Assembly (NCBI GenBank): GCA_007122555.1
Contig: SKTL01000512.1
Span: forward strand, 1 to 8,968
From: Thermomicrobiaceae bacterium
GTDB lineage: Bacteria > Chloroflexota > Chloroflexia > Thermomicrobiales > Thermomicrobiaceae
Direction of reading: 5' to 3'
DNA: 8,968 nucleotides
Positions 1 to 7,752 of the stretch are shown piece by piece. Numbering within the stretch: the first letter of the stretch is position 1; every line of letters starts with the position of its first letter. The translations under genes were made by a program, and so were the position numbers. The notes below the pieces were generated by a model that saw nothing but the letters and a program-made list of their open reading frames with translations, searched no databases and had not been told where the DNA came from.

Positions 1-3000
1 CTTCAACCTCAACAGTTCCCTCGTTTTTAAAGGTTGATTTATGATAAGCCGTACCTGTTTTGTAATAGAGAGAATAAAAATAGCTGTCACCACCGAACCC
101 GCAGATATCGTCATTGGGTACAAAGGTTGGCATCAATGAAAGTCCCCCGATCACTGAAGGTTTGGTGACGCATCGCTCCCTGGGATGCGGCAACTCGCGA
201 TACCATCCGTTGTTATGCTGGATATTGTTGGGGTCGCTTCTGTCTATATCGGTTTCACCCAATAAATGGCTCCATGTCGGTGTTTCAGTCGCCGGGTCAT
301 TATTATTATTTCTATCCAAAACTTGCTTGTCGGTTGTAACTATCAGATGATCAACGCGATACAAATCGGCAAGGTGGAGTTCATAGTTTTCATATCCAAT
401 CTTTCCAGGATTATAACGTGGGTCTTTAAAACCAAAAAGATATTGGTCATCGGTAGTAATTTTATCATTTTGTTCGATATACCGACCCGTTCCTCCAAAA
501 ATCCAGGTATTGTGGCTTCTATCCACACTCAAAGCCAAAGAGGCCGTGATCGGGGCATCAACTGAAAAAATAGGATGAAATTGCCATGAGGAAGGTGTAC
601 CGTTGATATCACCCCTGTATATCTTTCCTTTCCATATTCCGTCATCCAGATAGGATTCACTGATATAGACATGATCATGGGAAAAACCGTAAGCCGTTGG
701 GGTTAAATCCTTATCCATTGCGGTGGGTGACGCAAAAAAAGCAAAATCATTTCCTTCAAACACCCAGTCATTAACTTCTGAACCAACTGGGTTTCCGGTT
801 GCTAAGTCCGCCACAAACAACCGGCCTTTCTGATTGCTTTTTCCATCAAAGGCATTTTTTTCGTAAATATCATCAGCAGGACCCGAACCAAAAACCAGAT
901 ACCAGTTATCTCCAATTTCATTGGCATTTCTGACAATGGTTGGAACACTGAAACTAAATCCCATCCCGTCATAGGTTCGCTCCCACAATAACTTCGGATC
1001 TCTGGGATCGGTTACATCAATACAAAAATAAGTGGGATTGAATCTTTTATTTTCATTTCCATCTCCGAAGTCTCCGAAAACATCGATGGTCTTACCCCCC
1101 ATCCGAAGTCCGCCGATTAAAATGGTTCTCCACTCCTTGCCACCTTCGCCACTTACTTCACCAATTTTCGCATCGGCCACCAGGGGCATTTGGTCTACAT
1201 AATATACATGAGCATAATCCGGATCCGGAAGCCATTTTAAATGGGGCAGCAGGCTTTGGGGGATGTATGCCCAGATTTCATCACCGATATCTTCCACGGT
1301 TCCGGATGGCTTCGTATATTTACGGTTTTGAAGGTCATATTTCCAGGAGGTGAAAGCATGTAGCATGCCGTCATTGGCTCCTACAAAAACAACTGTTTCC
1401 CGGTCCCTGTTTGCCAGGTAATAACTCTGATAGCTGGTATCTCCGTACATCAAATGGTATTTGTTAGGTGGACGGGAAACCGCTGCCGGCGATGAGTTAA
1501 TAATATCACCCAGTTTCCAGACTCCAATTGCCTGGTTATTTTCATCCCTGATAGTCCGGGGTCTCAGCCCTTCGATATCTTCGCCACGGATATATTTCAT
1601 CAGATTTTCGGCTCGTTCATCAACGTCCCCACCCAGGTAATTGTATTCACAGGATTCATCATCAACACAAAAGACTCCGAAATAAGGTTTGATCAAGTCA
1701 AGATTGTCGGCATCGCCCTCAAAATTAAAAGCCACAACATTTCCGGTTCCAAACGCCTCGGGCTCACTAAGAGCATTGCTGGTATCTCCAATGAAAGTAA
1801 AGATTTTCCGGTCAGTGGCTGACCGCTCCAACAGTTTTTCTCCAGCCTCCCAAATCGGTGTGATTGCATTTTCATTAATTCTTACCCTGGATTCCGGTGC
1901 TGTATTGTATATATCCGGAAACGGGTTTTGACTCACATCATATTTTTCTACCCATGTATCTCCGTCTTCATCAGATTCAAACAACAGGATCTTATCCTCA
2001 TAAACATTCAGACTGTATGAACCGTCATTATTTGCCCCAGTTGTATTTTCACGGATATTTCCCTTGCTGTCGACCCAAAGGTTCTGAAGGTATCCCAGCC
2101 ATCTTACTTCATCATGGTTTGGAATGGTGGGTCGAAAAAAGGCCTGAAGGACATTGCCTTCACCTCGGCTTGTTGTGGCCAACACGGAGGCGGAAGTTCC
2201 TGAAGCTGCTTTTTCCAAAATACTGGCAAAGGCTCTGTTAAGCTCTTTTTCCAATTGGAGTGGATTGGTTACATAGAAATAGGTATCCGGTACCCCGTCT
2301 CCATCCTTGTCCCACTCACGATCTTCTGAATCCCCTCCCCACTTGGCCGCATACCATAGAGGATCTTTGAGCAAAGTGGCTGCAGGTTCACTGCTGGGGG
2401 TAAATGTTCGTTCGCGGGAGTATATTGTATCAGCTCCGGTTACCGTCCCACAAAGAGACATTGTGCTGTCTTCCCGGCCGGGTTCATCTCGATCCATCGG
2501 AGTATCCAGAAAATAAAGTTCCGTTTGGTCACACCGGCTGGCTATCTCAAGATAGATTCCATCTTTGTCAGTTCCGGAAATGATATATCCTATATGCATT
2601 AAAATTCCGGCCTCCTGATATTCCTTTGTTAGCTTTATTTTGACGCTATTATTTTCCTGCACCCAATATTCATAAAGGACGATGACATCCATGTCATGGT
2701 CTGCACCCTGCTCCACATCTTCGAAGTTAATCCTAAACTTACCATGGCTTTTGTCTTCGGCCATCTCTTCTACGAAAAAATCCACAATAGTTAAGGTCGG
2801 TTGAAATTGACCCGGGTTCGGATTAATGTAAGTACCCCCTTGCCATCTTACCGACTTACCAAAAGGCACAAGAGTGATTGTTTGATCACCCACAGGTATC
2901 TCAATTTCAGGGAGCGGTGAGGATAGGGCCACGGTATATGTACTAACTTTTTGTTTACCGGATAGATCAGGCCGAAGGTCCGTATTTCGGCCGTAATGGG

Positions 3001-5236
3001 CTACAGCGCCGGCATAATAACTCCCTTGTTTGGTAGGCTCTTCAGGACACAGACCCCTGACATCTCCCAAGCCATCCACTTCTTTTGGAGAACATGAACT
3101 ATCATATTCAGTATCTACCTGACCAATAAAATGGAGACCTTCAATGTCACTAGAGATTTCATCCAAACGCTGCTGAACATGCAATGTATCCGCACCCAAT
3201 GTGCGGCCGCTGCTCCAGCCGCTGGCTGCAAAGGCACTTCCCGGAAGCTGATCGGAATCATAAGATGGGTTTATGTCACTGATTACAAGCATGATCGGTT
3301 TAGCACAATAAAGTTCTTGATCTATATTATTTTCCCCCGGTTGTACAAATGGATCACTCCAGGCAGGTTTTGGAAGACCAAGAGTGGAATCCGGCGTAGT
3401 CCCTGAATAGTCATAATCCGAAGTGGGGTCTTGTCCATCAGCAAAATAACGTAGCGTTTCATACATCATCTCGGCTATTGGATTGCCCCAATCGGGAAAC
3501 TCTCCCTGATTCATGGGGCGGCTTGTTACCCATCCACCATGGTATTTATAATCGCTATTTTGATAGTTACCATAATCAAAATCAACAATTCTAAATCTGT
3601 TGATGGTTTGGATAATTCCGTTAACATTAGAATTAAATTGCCCTGTGTTCAAATTAATCTCATCTCTAATGGATCCAATATTTTTTCTGAGAACGCCTCC
3701 AGACATGTTTTTCGCATAAGAACCCGTCATTAATCCAAAGTACATTTTATCCGTTTCGCCGTGCTTTTGAAGCAAACCGACCGGTTTATAAGGGCCAGTT
3801 TCTCCACCATACTGCCTACAGTTAAGGCCACACATGGAATTTGTTTCAACTTTTACCCTGACTATATAATCATCCATGGTGGAAGCAGGAATTTCAAGCT
3901 CTGTACTATAGGTTGTAATGATAGGACTATCATTTGGATTATCATCGGAATGCCGTAGATTTGTTGATGGTACTATTTCCCAACTGCCACCGGGAACTTT
4001 CCAAAGAAGTTGGTAATTGTCATCACCGGTGCGTTCCTCATGACGAAACTCAAACGAATGCCAGCCTTCAGAGAGAAAAACAGAACCATTGTGACCCAGG
4101 GGTTCGTCGTTTTGAATAGCACCTGCAATATCATCCGGAGTACCGGATTTACGCCCATGTCCTCCATACCAGTAAGATACCACTTCATCATCAACACGAA
4201 ACTCAACTGCGTCATCGCCATTGGTGGCAAACTCGTAAGAACCCTCAGATGCGGCATAAATCTGCCCTCGAATGATGCTAAGATAGTAATTATGGCCACA
4301 CCCTGGAGTAGTGGCAAATTGATTGTTATTGGAGCCAGTGGTATTGATGTTTCCGTTGGAAATAGACCCCGAACCACATAGCTGATATTCGACAGCCCAC
4401 TCATTGACCAAAGCCTGAAATTCTTCAGCATTTCCTGGGTGGCTGTGTTGCAAAGTCTGGGAAGCATAAGTACAGCTGGCGTTATGATTACCACCATCCT
4501 GACAGGTATCTCCTGCTACCGGCCGTTCCTTGGCAACCCAGTTCCAGATACGAAACTTGGAATTATGCAATACCCGCATTAAGGGCGGATAATTACTGGT
4601 ATCATTTCCAAGCGTTGTATTGGCAAACAAGTGTCGAGTCCCATTTGCCGGAAGTGATAGGGTTGTATAATCCCTGATATCATAACCATCCCTGGCAATA
4701 CTTTCATACTCTTTACCCCAGGAATGAGCATCCTGTGGAATAAATACCCTTTCCAAAACCGTTTCTGTTTCCGTGTCAGTAGAACGATAACCTCCATAGA
4801 GAACCTTGCGCATGGTATCCATGCGGGACATGGTTACATAATTGAGGAAATCCCCGCTCCACTTGTTAGAGCAGGTCTTATCAGTGGTCACCGAGGAGGG
4901 TTCAAAACGATTGTTGTTATACACATAGCATTTATAGCTATCAAAGTAGCCATAATAATTGATATCCGGGTTATATCCTACATCGAGCTTACCGTCGCCG
5001 TTTAGATCCGAAGCGTCATTGTAGGCCTGGTAATACAACTTATGGTCTCTTCCCATCACCAGCATTACCATGGGTGGAGCTGTTGCTACGGTAAAAATGG
5101 GGCTGGCTTCATAATCCGCTATAACAGGCATAGCAGGTTCTACAGGTATCACAGGTTCATCAGCTTGTATCTCTGAAATACCGTTTAAACTTATTACACA
5201 AAAAACAAGTATTAAAATACTCAATATTTTTTTCAT
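1..5236 (-). CDS. pilY1: PilY1-family type IV pilus tip adhesin/assembly protein, 3' end outside window
   Basis: The frame opening at ATG 5236 runs 1745 codons to the left edge without a stop; the end is missing. PilY1 proteins are exported, sit at the pilus tip with minor pilins, and act in assembly, adhesion and control of retraction. Seen here: a Sec signal peptide (residues 1-25, likely cut after Gln-Ala25); a Pro-rich linker; a PilY1 N-terminal block (about 54-105) ending in 'YYGYFDSYKCY'; a PA14-like domain (about 311-429); a middle region, where PilY1 often carries a von Willebrand A-like fold, with 'SDINPSYDSD' at 653-662 but no clear DxSxS; and a C-terminal beta-propeller from 'GDIINSSP' (1243) with 'GANDGMLHAF' at 1286. 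Acidic calcium-type loops lie at 77-85, 976-984 and 1089-1097, with a weaker one at 1641-1651. Many cysteines suggest disulphides. The start is supported by GGAG nine bases upstream. It is far longer than the roughly 1160-residue Pseudomonas protein. Family call very secure. Confidence 0.95.
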   Translation of the reverse strand, partial: MKKILSILILVFCVISLNGISEIQADEPVIPVEPAMPVIADYEASPIFTVATAPPMVMLVMGRDHKLYYQAYNDASDLNGDGKLDVGYNPDINYYGYFDSYKCYVYNNNRFEPSSVTTDKTCSNKWSGDFLNYVTMSRMDTMRKVLYGGYRSTDTETETVLERVFIPQDAHSWGKEYESIARDGYDIRDYTTLSLPANGTRHLFANTTLGNDTSNYPPLMRVLHNSKFRIWNWVAKERPVAGDTCQDGGNHNASCTYASQTLQHSHPGNAEEFQALVNEWAVEYQLCGSGSISNGNINTTGSNNNQFATTPGCGHNYYLSIIRGQIYAASEGSYEFATNGDDAVEFRVDDEVVSYWYGGHGRKSGTPDDIAGAIQNDEPLGHNGSVFLSEGWHSFEFRHEERTGDDNYQLLWKVPGGSWEIVPSTNLRHSDDNPNDSPIITTYSTELEIPASTMDDYIVRVKVETNSMCGLNCRQYGGETGPYKPVGLLQKHGETDKMYFGLMTGSYAKNMSGGVLRKNIGSIRDEINLNTGQFNSNVNGIIQTINRFRIVDFDYGNYQNSDYKYHGGWVTSRPMNQGEFPDWGNPIAEMMYETLRYFADGQDPTSDYDYSGTTPDSTLGLPKPAWSDPFVQPGENNIDQELYCAKPIMLVISDINPSYDSDQLPGSAFAASGWSSGRTLGADTLHVQQRLDEISSDIEGLHFIGQVDTEYDSSCSPKEVDGLGDVRGLCPEEPTKQGSYYAGAVAHYGRNTDLRPDLSGKQKVSTYTVALSSPLPEIEIPVGDQTITLVPFGKSVRWQGGTYINPNPGQFQPTLTIVDFFVEEMAEDKSHGKFRINFEDVEQGADHDMDVIVLYEYWVQENNSVKIKLTKEYQEAGILMHIGYIISGTDKDGIYLEIASRCDQTELYFLDTPMDRDEPGREDSTMSLCGTVTGADTIYSRERTFTPSSEPAATLLKDPLWYAAKWGGDSEDREWDKDGDGVPDTYFYVTNPLQLEKELNRAFASILEKAASGTSASVLATTSRGEGNVLQAFFRPTIPNHDEVRWLGYLQNLWVDSKGNIRENTTGANNDGSYSLNVYEDKILLFESDEDGDTWVEKYDVSQNPFPDIYNTAPESRVRINENAITPIWEAGEKLLERSATDRKIFTFIGDTSNALSEPEAFGTGNVVAFNFEGDADNLDLIKPYFGVFCVDDESCEYNYLGGDVDERAENLMKYIRGEDIEGLRPRTIRDENNQAIGVWKLGDIINSSPAAVSRPPNKYHLMYGDTSYQSYYLANRDRETVVFVGANDGMLHAFTSWKYDLQNRKYTKPSGTVEDIGDEIWAYIPQSLLPHLKWLPDPDYAHVYYVDQMPLVADAKIGEVSGEGGKEWRTILIGGLRMGGKTIDVFGDFGDGNENKRFNPTYFCIDVTDPRDPKLLWERTYDGMGFSFSVPTIVRNANEIGDNWYLVFGSGPADDIYEKNAFDGKSNQKGRLFVADLATGNPVGSEVNDWVFEGNDFAFFASPTAMDKDLTPTAYGFSHDHVYISESYLDDGIWKGKIYRGDINGTPSSWQFHPIFSVDAPITASLALSVDRSHNTWIFGGTGRYIEQNDKITTDDQYLFGFKDPRYNPGKIGYENYELHLADLYRVDHLIVTTDKQVLDRNNNNDPATETPTWSHLLGETDIDRSDPNNIQHNNGWYRELPHPRERCVTKPSVIGGLSLMPTFVPNDDICGFGGDSYFYSLYYKTGTAYHKSTFKNEGTVEVE

Positions 5237-5245
5237 AACCCTGCT

Positions 5246-5249
5246 CTCC
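5246..5249 (-). promoter_or_regulatory. Ribosome binding site of pilY1
   Basis: GGAG on the minus strand, nine bases before ATG 5236, fixes the PilY1 start and lies in the 54-base gap after pilX. The first residues after this ATG form a normal Sec signal peptide, which supports the choice. Confidence 0.7.
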
Positions 5250-5290
5250 AAAAAAAGATTTCCTAAGAGATAAATCGAAAATGTAATCTT

Positions 5291-5899
5291 TTATATCTTT
5301 TCCACATGCCGATAAACGGCATCTATTTCAGACACTGAACCTCTTGGGCCATCGCCCTGGGTTTCCATAGTATAAATAAAGCTGATGCTGGTATTTACCT
5401 CGGATCCGATGGTATGCCGCCTGTTTCGAAAATCGACCATGGCCTCAACATTTTGGAATTCATCAATATTAATATCAACACTGGCCTTATCCCCATCAGT
5501 TGGATTTTGGACGGGAGTATCAAATCCCAACGCCTCATTTCGGAAAGCATCTTCGGCATCTGTATCTGGAAAGGTTATTGGAAGAGGTGGTTCATTATTG
5601 GGAGGAGAACCAGTTGTAACCGGAAGATCAATGCCGTCAAAATTTTCCTGAAAAAAAGCTTCAATCAACCTTGAAGTGACGTTGATACCCGTGTCAGCAT
5701 TGTGAAAAGCAATTTTATAAAACTGATCGTTGGAAGCTATCTGCATTTCAGTTCTTGACGTATTGCTGAGGGAAACACTGATAATGGTAAGTATGACCAG
5801 AATTAGCATGGTAACAACCAGTGTGGAGCCTTTTTCATCGGACACCCGTTTATTAAAAAAAAGAGGCAGATTTTTATCCATATGTTTCACCTTTTTCAT
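5291..5899 (-). CDS. pilX: PilX-type minor pilin (PilX N-terminal domain)
   Basis: A 202-residue protein with a basic leader, then 'EKGSTLVVTMLILVILT' (about 22-38) continuing as one hydrophobic helix, and then 'AFHNADTGINVTSR', the usual PilX pattern of a helix followed by an Ala/Gly-rich segment. PilX is a minor pilin of the tip priming complex that works with PilV, PilW and PilY1. After the presumed cleavage Gly24 there is no Glu at mature position 5, unlike the other pilins here; this recalls GspK-type tip subunits, which also lack it. The ATG at 5899 overlaps the pilV stop as ATGA, which fits translational coupling. A second in-frame ATG at 5881 (MDKNLP) has AAAGGTG six bases upstream, a better ribosome site, so the true start may be six codons later. 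The C-terminal part is acidic and not distinctive. PilY1 follows after 54 bases. Confidence 0.85.
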   Translation of the reverse strand: MKKVKHMDKNLPLFFNKRVSDEKGSTLVVTMLILVILTIISVSLSNTSRTEMQIASNDQFYKIAFHNADTGINVTSRLIEAFFQENFDGIDLPVTTGSPPNNEPPLPITFPDTDAEDAFRNEALGFDTPVQNPTDGDKASVDINIDEFQNVEAMVDFRNRRHTIGSEVNTSISFIYTMETQGDGPRGSVSEIDAVYRHVEKI

Positions 5900-6348
5900 G
5901 GTCTGTTTTTTACCTGCTGAAGCACCACCTGTCTTTGTTCACCGCGATTGTCATAAACCACTATAACCCGGATGGTTTTTGTATTCTCGATCACGTGGTC
6001 TTCGGCAATATTCCAGAAGATATCGTATATCTCGTAAGTCTCTGAAAAATCGGCATCATTGCCATTTTCTCCAATGAACCCCAACCCATCCTCACCATGC
6101 CCGTCCTCATTTTCATTATGGCCATCTATAAGGTTAGCATGGTTATAGGGTAACGCCAGTAATCGTTCCATTGTTTCGGAAGCCAATGCTGTAGCATCGG
6201 TAAGTCTTCTTGATGAAGCATTGAGGTTCATGGAAGATATCTGGAGGGAAACCACCGCCAGCATGCCAATGGAAAAGATGGATATGGCGATCAATACTTC
6301 AATCAGTGAAAAGCCGTTTTCTGTTACAACAGATCTGTCTCTCATCAT
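5896..6348 (-). CDS. pilV: PilV-type minor pilin
   Basis: A 150-residue prepilin. The class III leader ends at Gly12 and the mature protein begins 'FSLIEVLIAISIFSIGML', with Glu at mature position 5 as prepilin peptidase substrates need. The 'IEVLIAISIFSIGMLAVVSLQ' helix is the PilV signature and separates it from PilW and FimT. PilV is a minor pilin of the priming complex with PilW, PilX and FimU. Residues 75-100 form an acidic Gly/Asn/His-rich stretch (many D, E, N, G) that looks like a flexible or metal-binding loop and is unusual. ATG codons at 6348 and 6345 are adjacent; AGAGG lies five bases before the first and overlaps the pilW stop, so translation is probably coupled to pilW. The gene ends in an ATGA overlap with pilX. 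The order pilW-pilV is reversed compared with Pseudomonas aeruginosa. Confidence 0.88.
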   Translation of the reverse strand: MMRDRSVVTENGFSLIEVLIAISIFSIGMLAVVSLQISSMNLNASSRRLTDATALASETMERLLALPYNHANLIDGHNENEDGHGEDGLGFIGENGNDADFSETYEIYDIFWNIAEDHVIENTKTIRVIVVYDNRGEQRQVVLQQVKNRP

Positions 6349-6357
6349 TTTTTCCTC

Positions 6358-7062
6358 TTATTGCGGATTGGCAAGTCCCATGTTGCGCAGCATGGCAGTG
6401 CTGTAAAGGATGATGCGGCGAAACCTGTCGCCGGTATCAGGTGTGTATATTTCCTCTCCCTGCAAATTTTCATATATCATATTATCTGCTCCACCCAGAA
6501 AAAGCGCTGGAAGTGTATCTCCTGAACGGGCAACCAAAGTTATTTGGACAGCACGAATATCTTCTATGCTGCTGGTTACATTGCCGGCATTATCATCGTC
6601 CAGCCGGCCACCGTTTTCATCCAGGTACACGAAATTCAAAGCATCAATATTGTAGGCAATGGCATGAAGATTACCTGCTCCTGTAGCTCTCCCAAAATCA
6701 CCATTTGTATTGATGCCGTACCGGATTCGCTCATTGGACTCCCAGGTGGTGGAATCTACCATGAGGGTGCCATTTCCATCACTGTCGGTGGTAAAAGTAA
6801 ATGAATCCACATCGGCCTGTTCGATTTCGGCTCCGGCATTGCCTGTGGGATCATAGCCCGCCATACGGATTTCCCTGGTCATAAGCGTAAGCGCTGTCCG
6901 CGCGCCCTGTTGCATATCCACAATTGCGTTGTGGGTAACATGAATTTGCTGCTGGGAGTAAAGAAAACCAACCACCAATGTCAAAATGACACTTCCGACA
7001 GCTATGGCAATCAGCAATTCAATCAGGCTGTATCCGCTTTGCTTTTGTTTCATTCTTCTCAT
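6358..7062 (-). CDS. pilW: PilW-type minor pilin
   Basis: A protein of 234 residues from ATG 7062. The leader 'MRRMKQKQSG' is followed by 'YSLIELLIAIAVGSVIL', with Glu at mature position 5, and then by 'DMQQGARTALTLMTREIRMAGYDPTG', cut here only in description: this 'ARTAL..M.REIRMAGYDP' block is the hallmark of PilW. PilW is one of the larger minor pilins and joins PilV, PilX and FimU under PilY1 at the fibre tip. The start at 7062 is preferred because it gives a normal ten-residue leader and has AGGT nine bases upstream; an in-frame ATG at 7101 would add 13 residues but has no good ribosome site, and ATG 7053 is also possible. The C-terminal half is a predicted beta-rich pilin head ending near 'TAMLRNMGLANPQ'. 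It is separated from the preceding pseudopilin gene by 57 bases and from pilV by nine. Confidence 0.88.
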   Translation of the reverse strand: MRRMKQKQSGYSLIELLIAIAVGSVILTLVVGFLYSQQQIHVTHNAIVDMQQGARTALTLMTREIRMAGYDPTGNAGAEIEQADVDSFTFTTDSDGNGTLMVDSTTWESNERIRYGINTNGDFGRATGAGNLHAIAYNIDALNFVYLDENGGRLDDDNAGNVTSSIEDIRAVQITLVARSGDTLPALFLGGADNMIYENLQGEEIYTPDTGDRFRRIILYSTAMLRNMGLANPQ

Positions 7063-7119
7063 TTTCTTTGTACCTAAAAGTATACTGAGAGGCGTTTGCA
7101 TTTTTTATAAAACCCGGTG

Positions 7120-7593
7120 TCAGTGTTGAATACTGATGCTTCCGGCAACGGTTACTTCCACTGTAATATTGCGTTTTCCATTGGTTAACTCGATATTGAT
7201 GCTCTCTTTATTTTCGTCATCATGCCCGACAGGCTGATTGTTTTCATCAACCGGCAGCCCCCGGCTATTAAATATGAACCGCTCCCCTTGGGCAATATTG
7301 ACTTCTACGCCACCCGAATATGACGTGCCTGACAATATTGCATCAGAAGTCAAATCCTTAATGGTGGAACTCGCCCCTTTTCCGGTGGTAAAAATGGCCT
7401 CGACATTGCGGTTACGCTTGATGGCCTCCATCCTCGCTCGCTGAAGATCAGTCATAATTTCCCTTGCGGCAGCACCTATCTGAGAATTTGATCGCCAGGA
7501 TATGGCATTGGGTATGGCAATGCCTGCCAGAATACTTATAACGGCAATAACCACCATCATTTCAATGAGTGAAAAACCCTTTTGGTTATTCAT
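7120..7593 (-). CDS. GspH/FimT (FimU-like) pseudopilin, second copy
   Basis: A 157-residue prepilin with a six-residue leader 'MNNQKG' and mature start 'FSLIEMMVVIAVISILAGIAIP', with Glu at position 5. The following 'REIMTDLQRARMEAIKRNRNV' and the late 'FIFNSRGLP' are the two family marks of GspH/FimT/FimU proteins, where the helix is followed by 'DLQ.AR.EAIKRN' and a 'F...RG' strand turn. FimU/FimT is the minor pilin that links the PilV/PilW/PilX tip complex to the main fibre. The start is firm: AAGGA lies five bases before ATG 7593. It directly precedes pilW, the position FimU holds in other minor-pilin operons, so this copy is the better FimU candidate. A structured 159-base gap separates it from the upstream DUF4124 gene. 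I leave the symbol empty because FimT and FimU cannot be told apart by eye. Confidence 0.87.
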   Translation of the reverse strand: MNNQKGFSLIEMMVVIAVISILAGIAIPNAISWRSNSQIGAAAREIMTDLQRARMEAIKRNRNVEAIFTTGKGASSTIKDLTSDAILSGTSYSGGVEVNIAQGERFIFNSRGLPVDENNQPVGHDDENKESINIELTNGKRNITVEVTVAGSISIQH

Positions 7594-7630
7594 AGTGATC
7601 CTTTTTCAAATTGGTTTTTTACTTATCTCA

Positions 7631-7720
7631 TTTTCCCATATGGATATTATGGGGCTCGTCTGTTTTTCAGATAAACCGGCTTGCAACCGGATATGCGAAA
7701 GTGCAACTTTCGCACTCCGG
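7631..7720. repeat. Cluster of inverted repeats between DUF4124 and FimT-like genes
   Basis: The 159-base gap 7594-7752 holds several hairpins. The strongest is TGCGAAAGT-gca-ACTTTCGCA (7694-7714), a perfect 9-bp stem with a 3-base loop, framed by CCGG at 7687-7690 and 7717-7720, which can extend it across a small internal loop. A third CCGG at 7676-7679 can pair with that at 7687-7690 instead, so two folds exclude each other. Further toward the FimT-like gene are TCTG/CAGA around an A-run (about 7659-7671) and CCCATA-tggatat-TATGGG (7635-7653). No T-run follows the main stem on the minus strand. I see no gene here. It could be an mRNA processing or attenuation region, or a dispersed repeat. 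Confidence 0.6.
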
Positions 7721-7752
7721 CATTGGAACTTTCCTCTTTCTTTTTTCACTGA

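Noticed and set aside
114..565. Short plus-strand open frames near the left edge
   Set aside because: They oppose the continuous PilY1 frame, have no ribosome site that stands out, and their products match nothing I know.
608..616. RGD tripeptide in PilY1 (residues 1541-1543)
   Set aside because: Pseudomonas PilY1 has an integrin-binding RGD, but this one is in 'GKIYRGDING', a common propeller strand pattern, and at a different place in the protein, so it is probably chance.
3973..4497. 174-codon minus-strand open frame with hydrophobic-looking product
   Set aside because: It lies wholly inside PilY1 on the same strand in another frame; the PilY1 frame there encodes the recognisable PA14-like domain, so this is a shadow frame.
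7063..7119. Promoter in the gap before pilW
   Set aside because: A/T-rich with TTTTATAAAA and TATACT-like words, but no matching -35 or sigma-54 element at the right distance.
7594..7752. Cyclic-di-GMP (GEMM) riboswitch in the structured gap
   Set aside because: Such switches occur near pilus genes in deltaproteobacteria, but the conserved GEMM core bases are not visible here.
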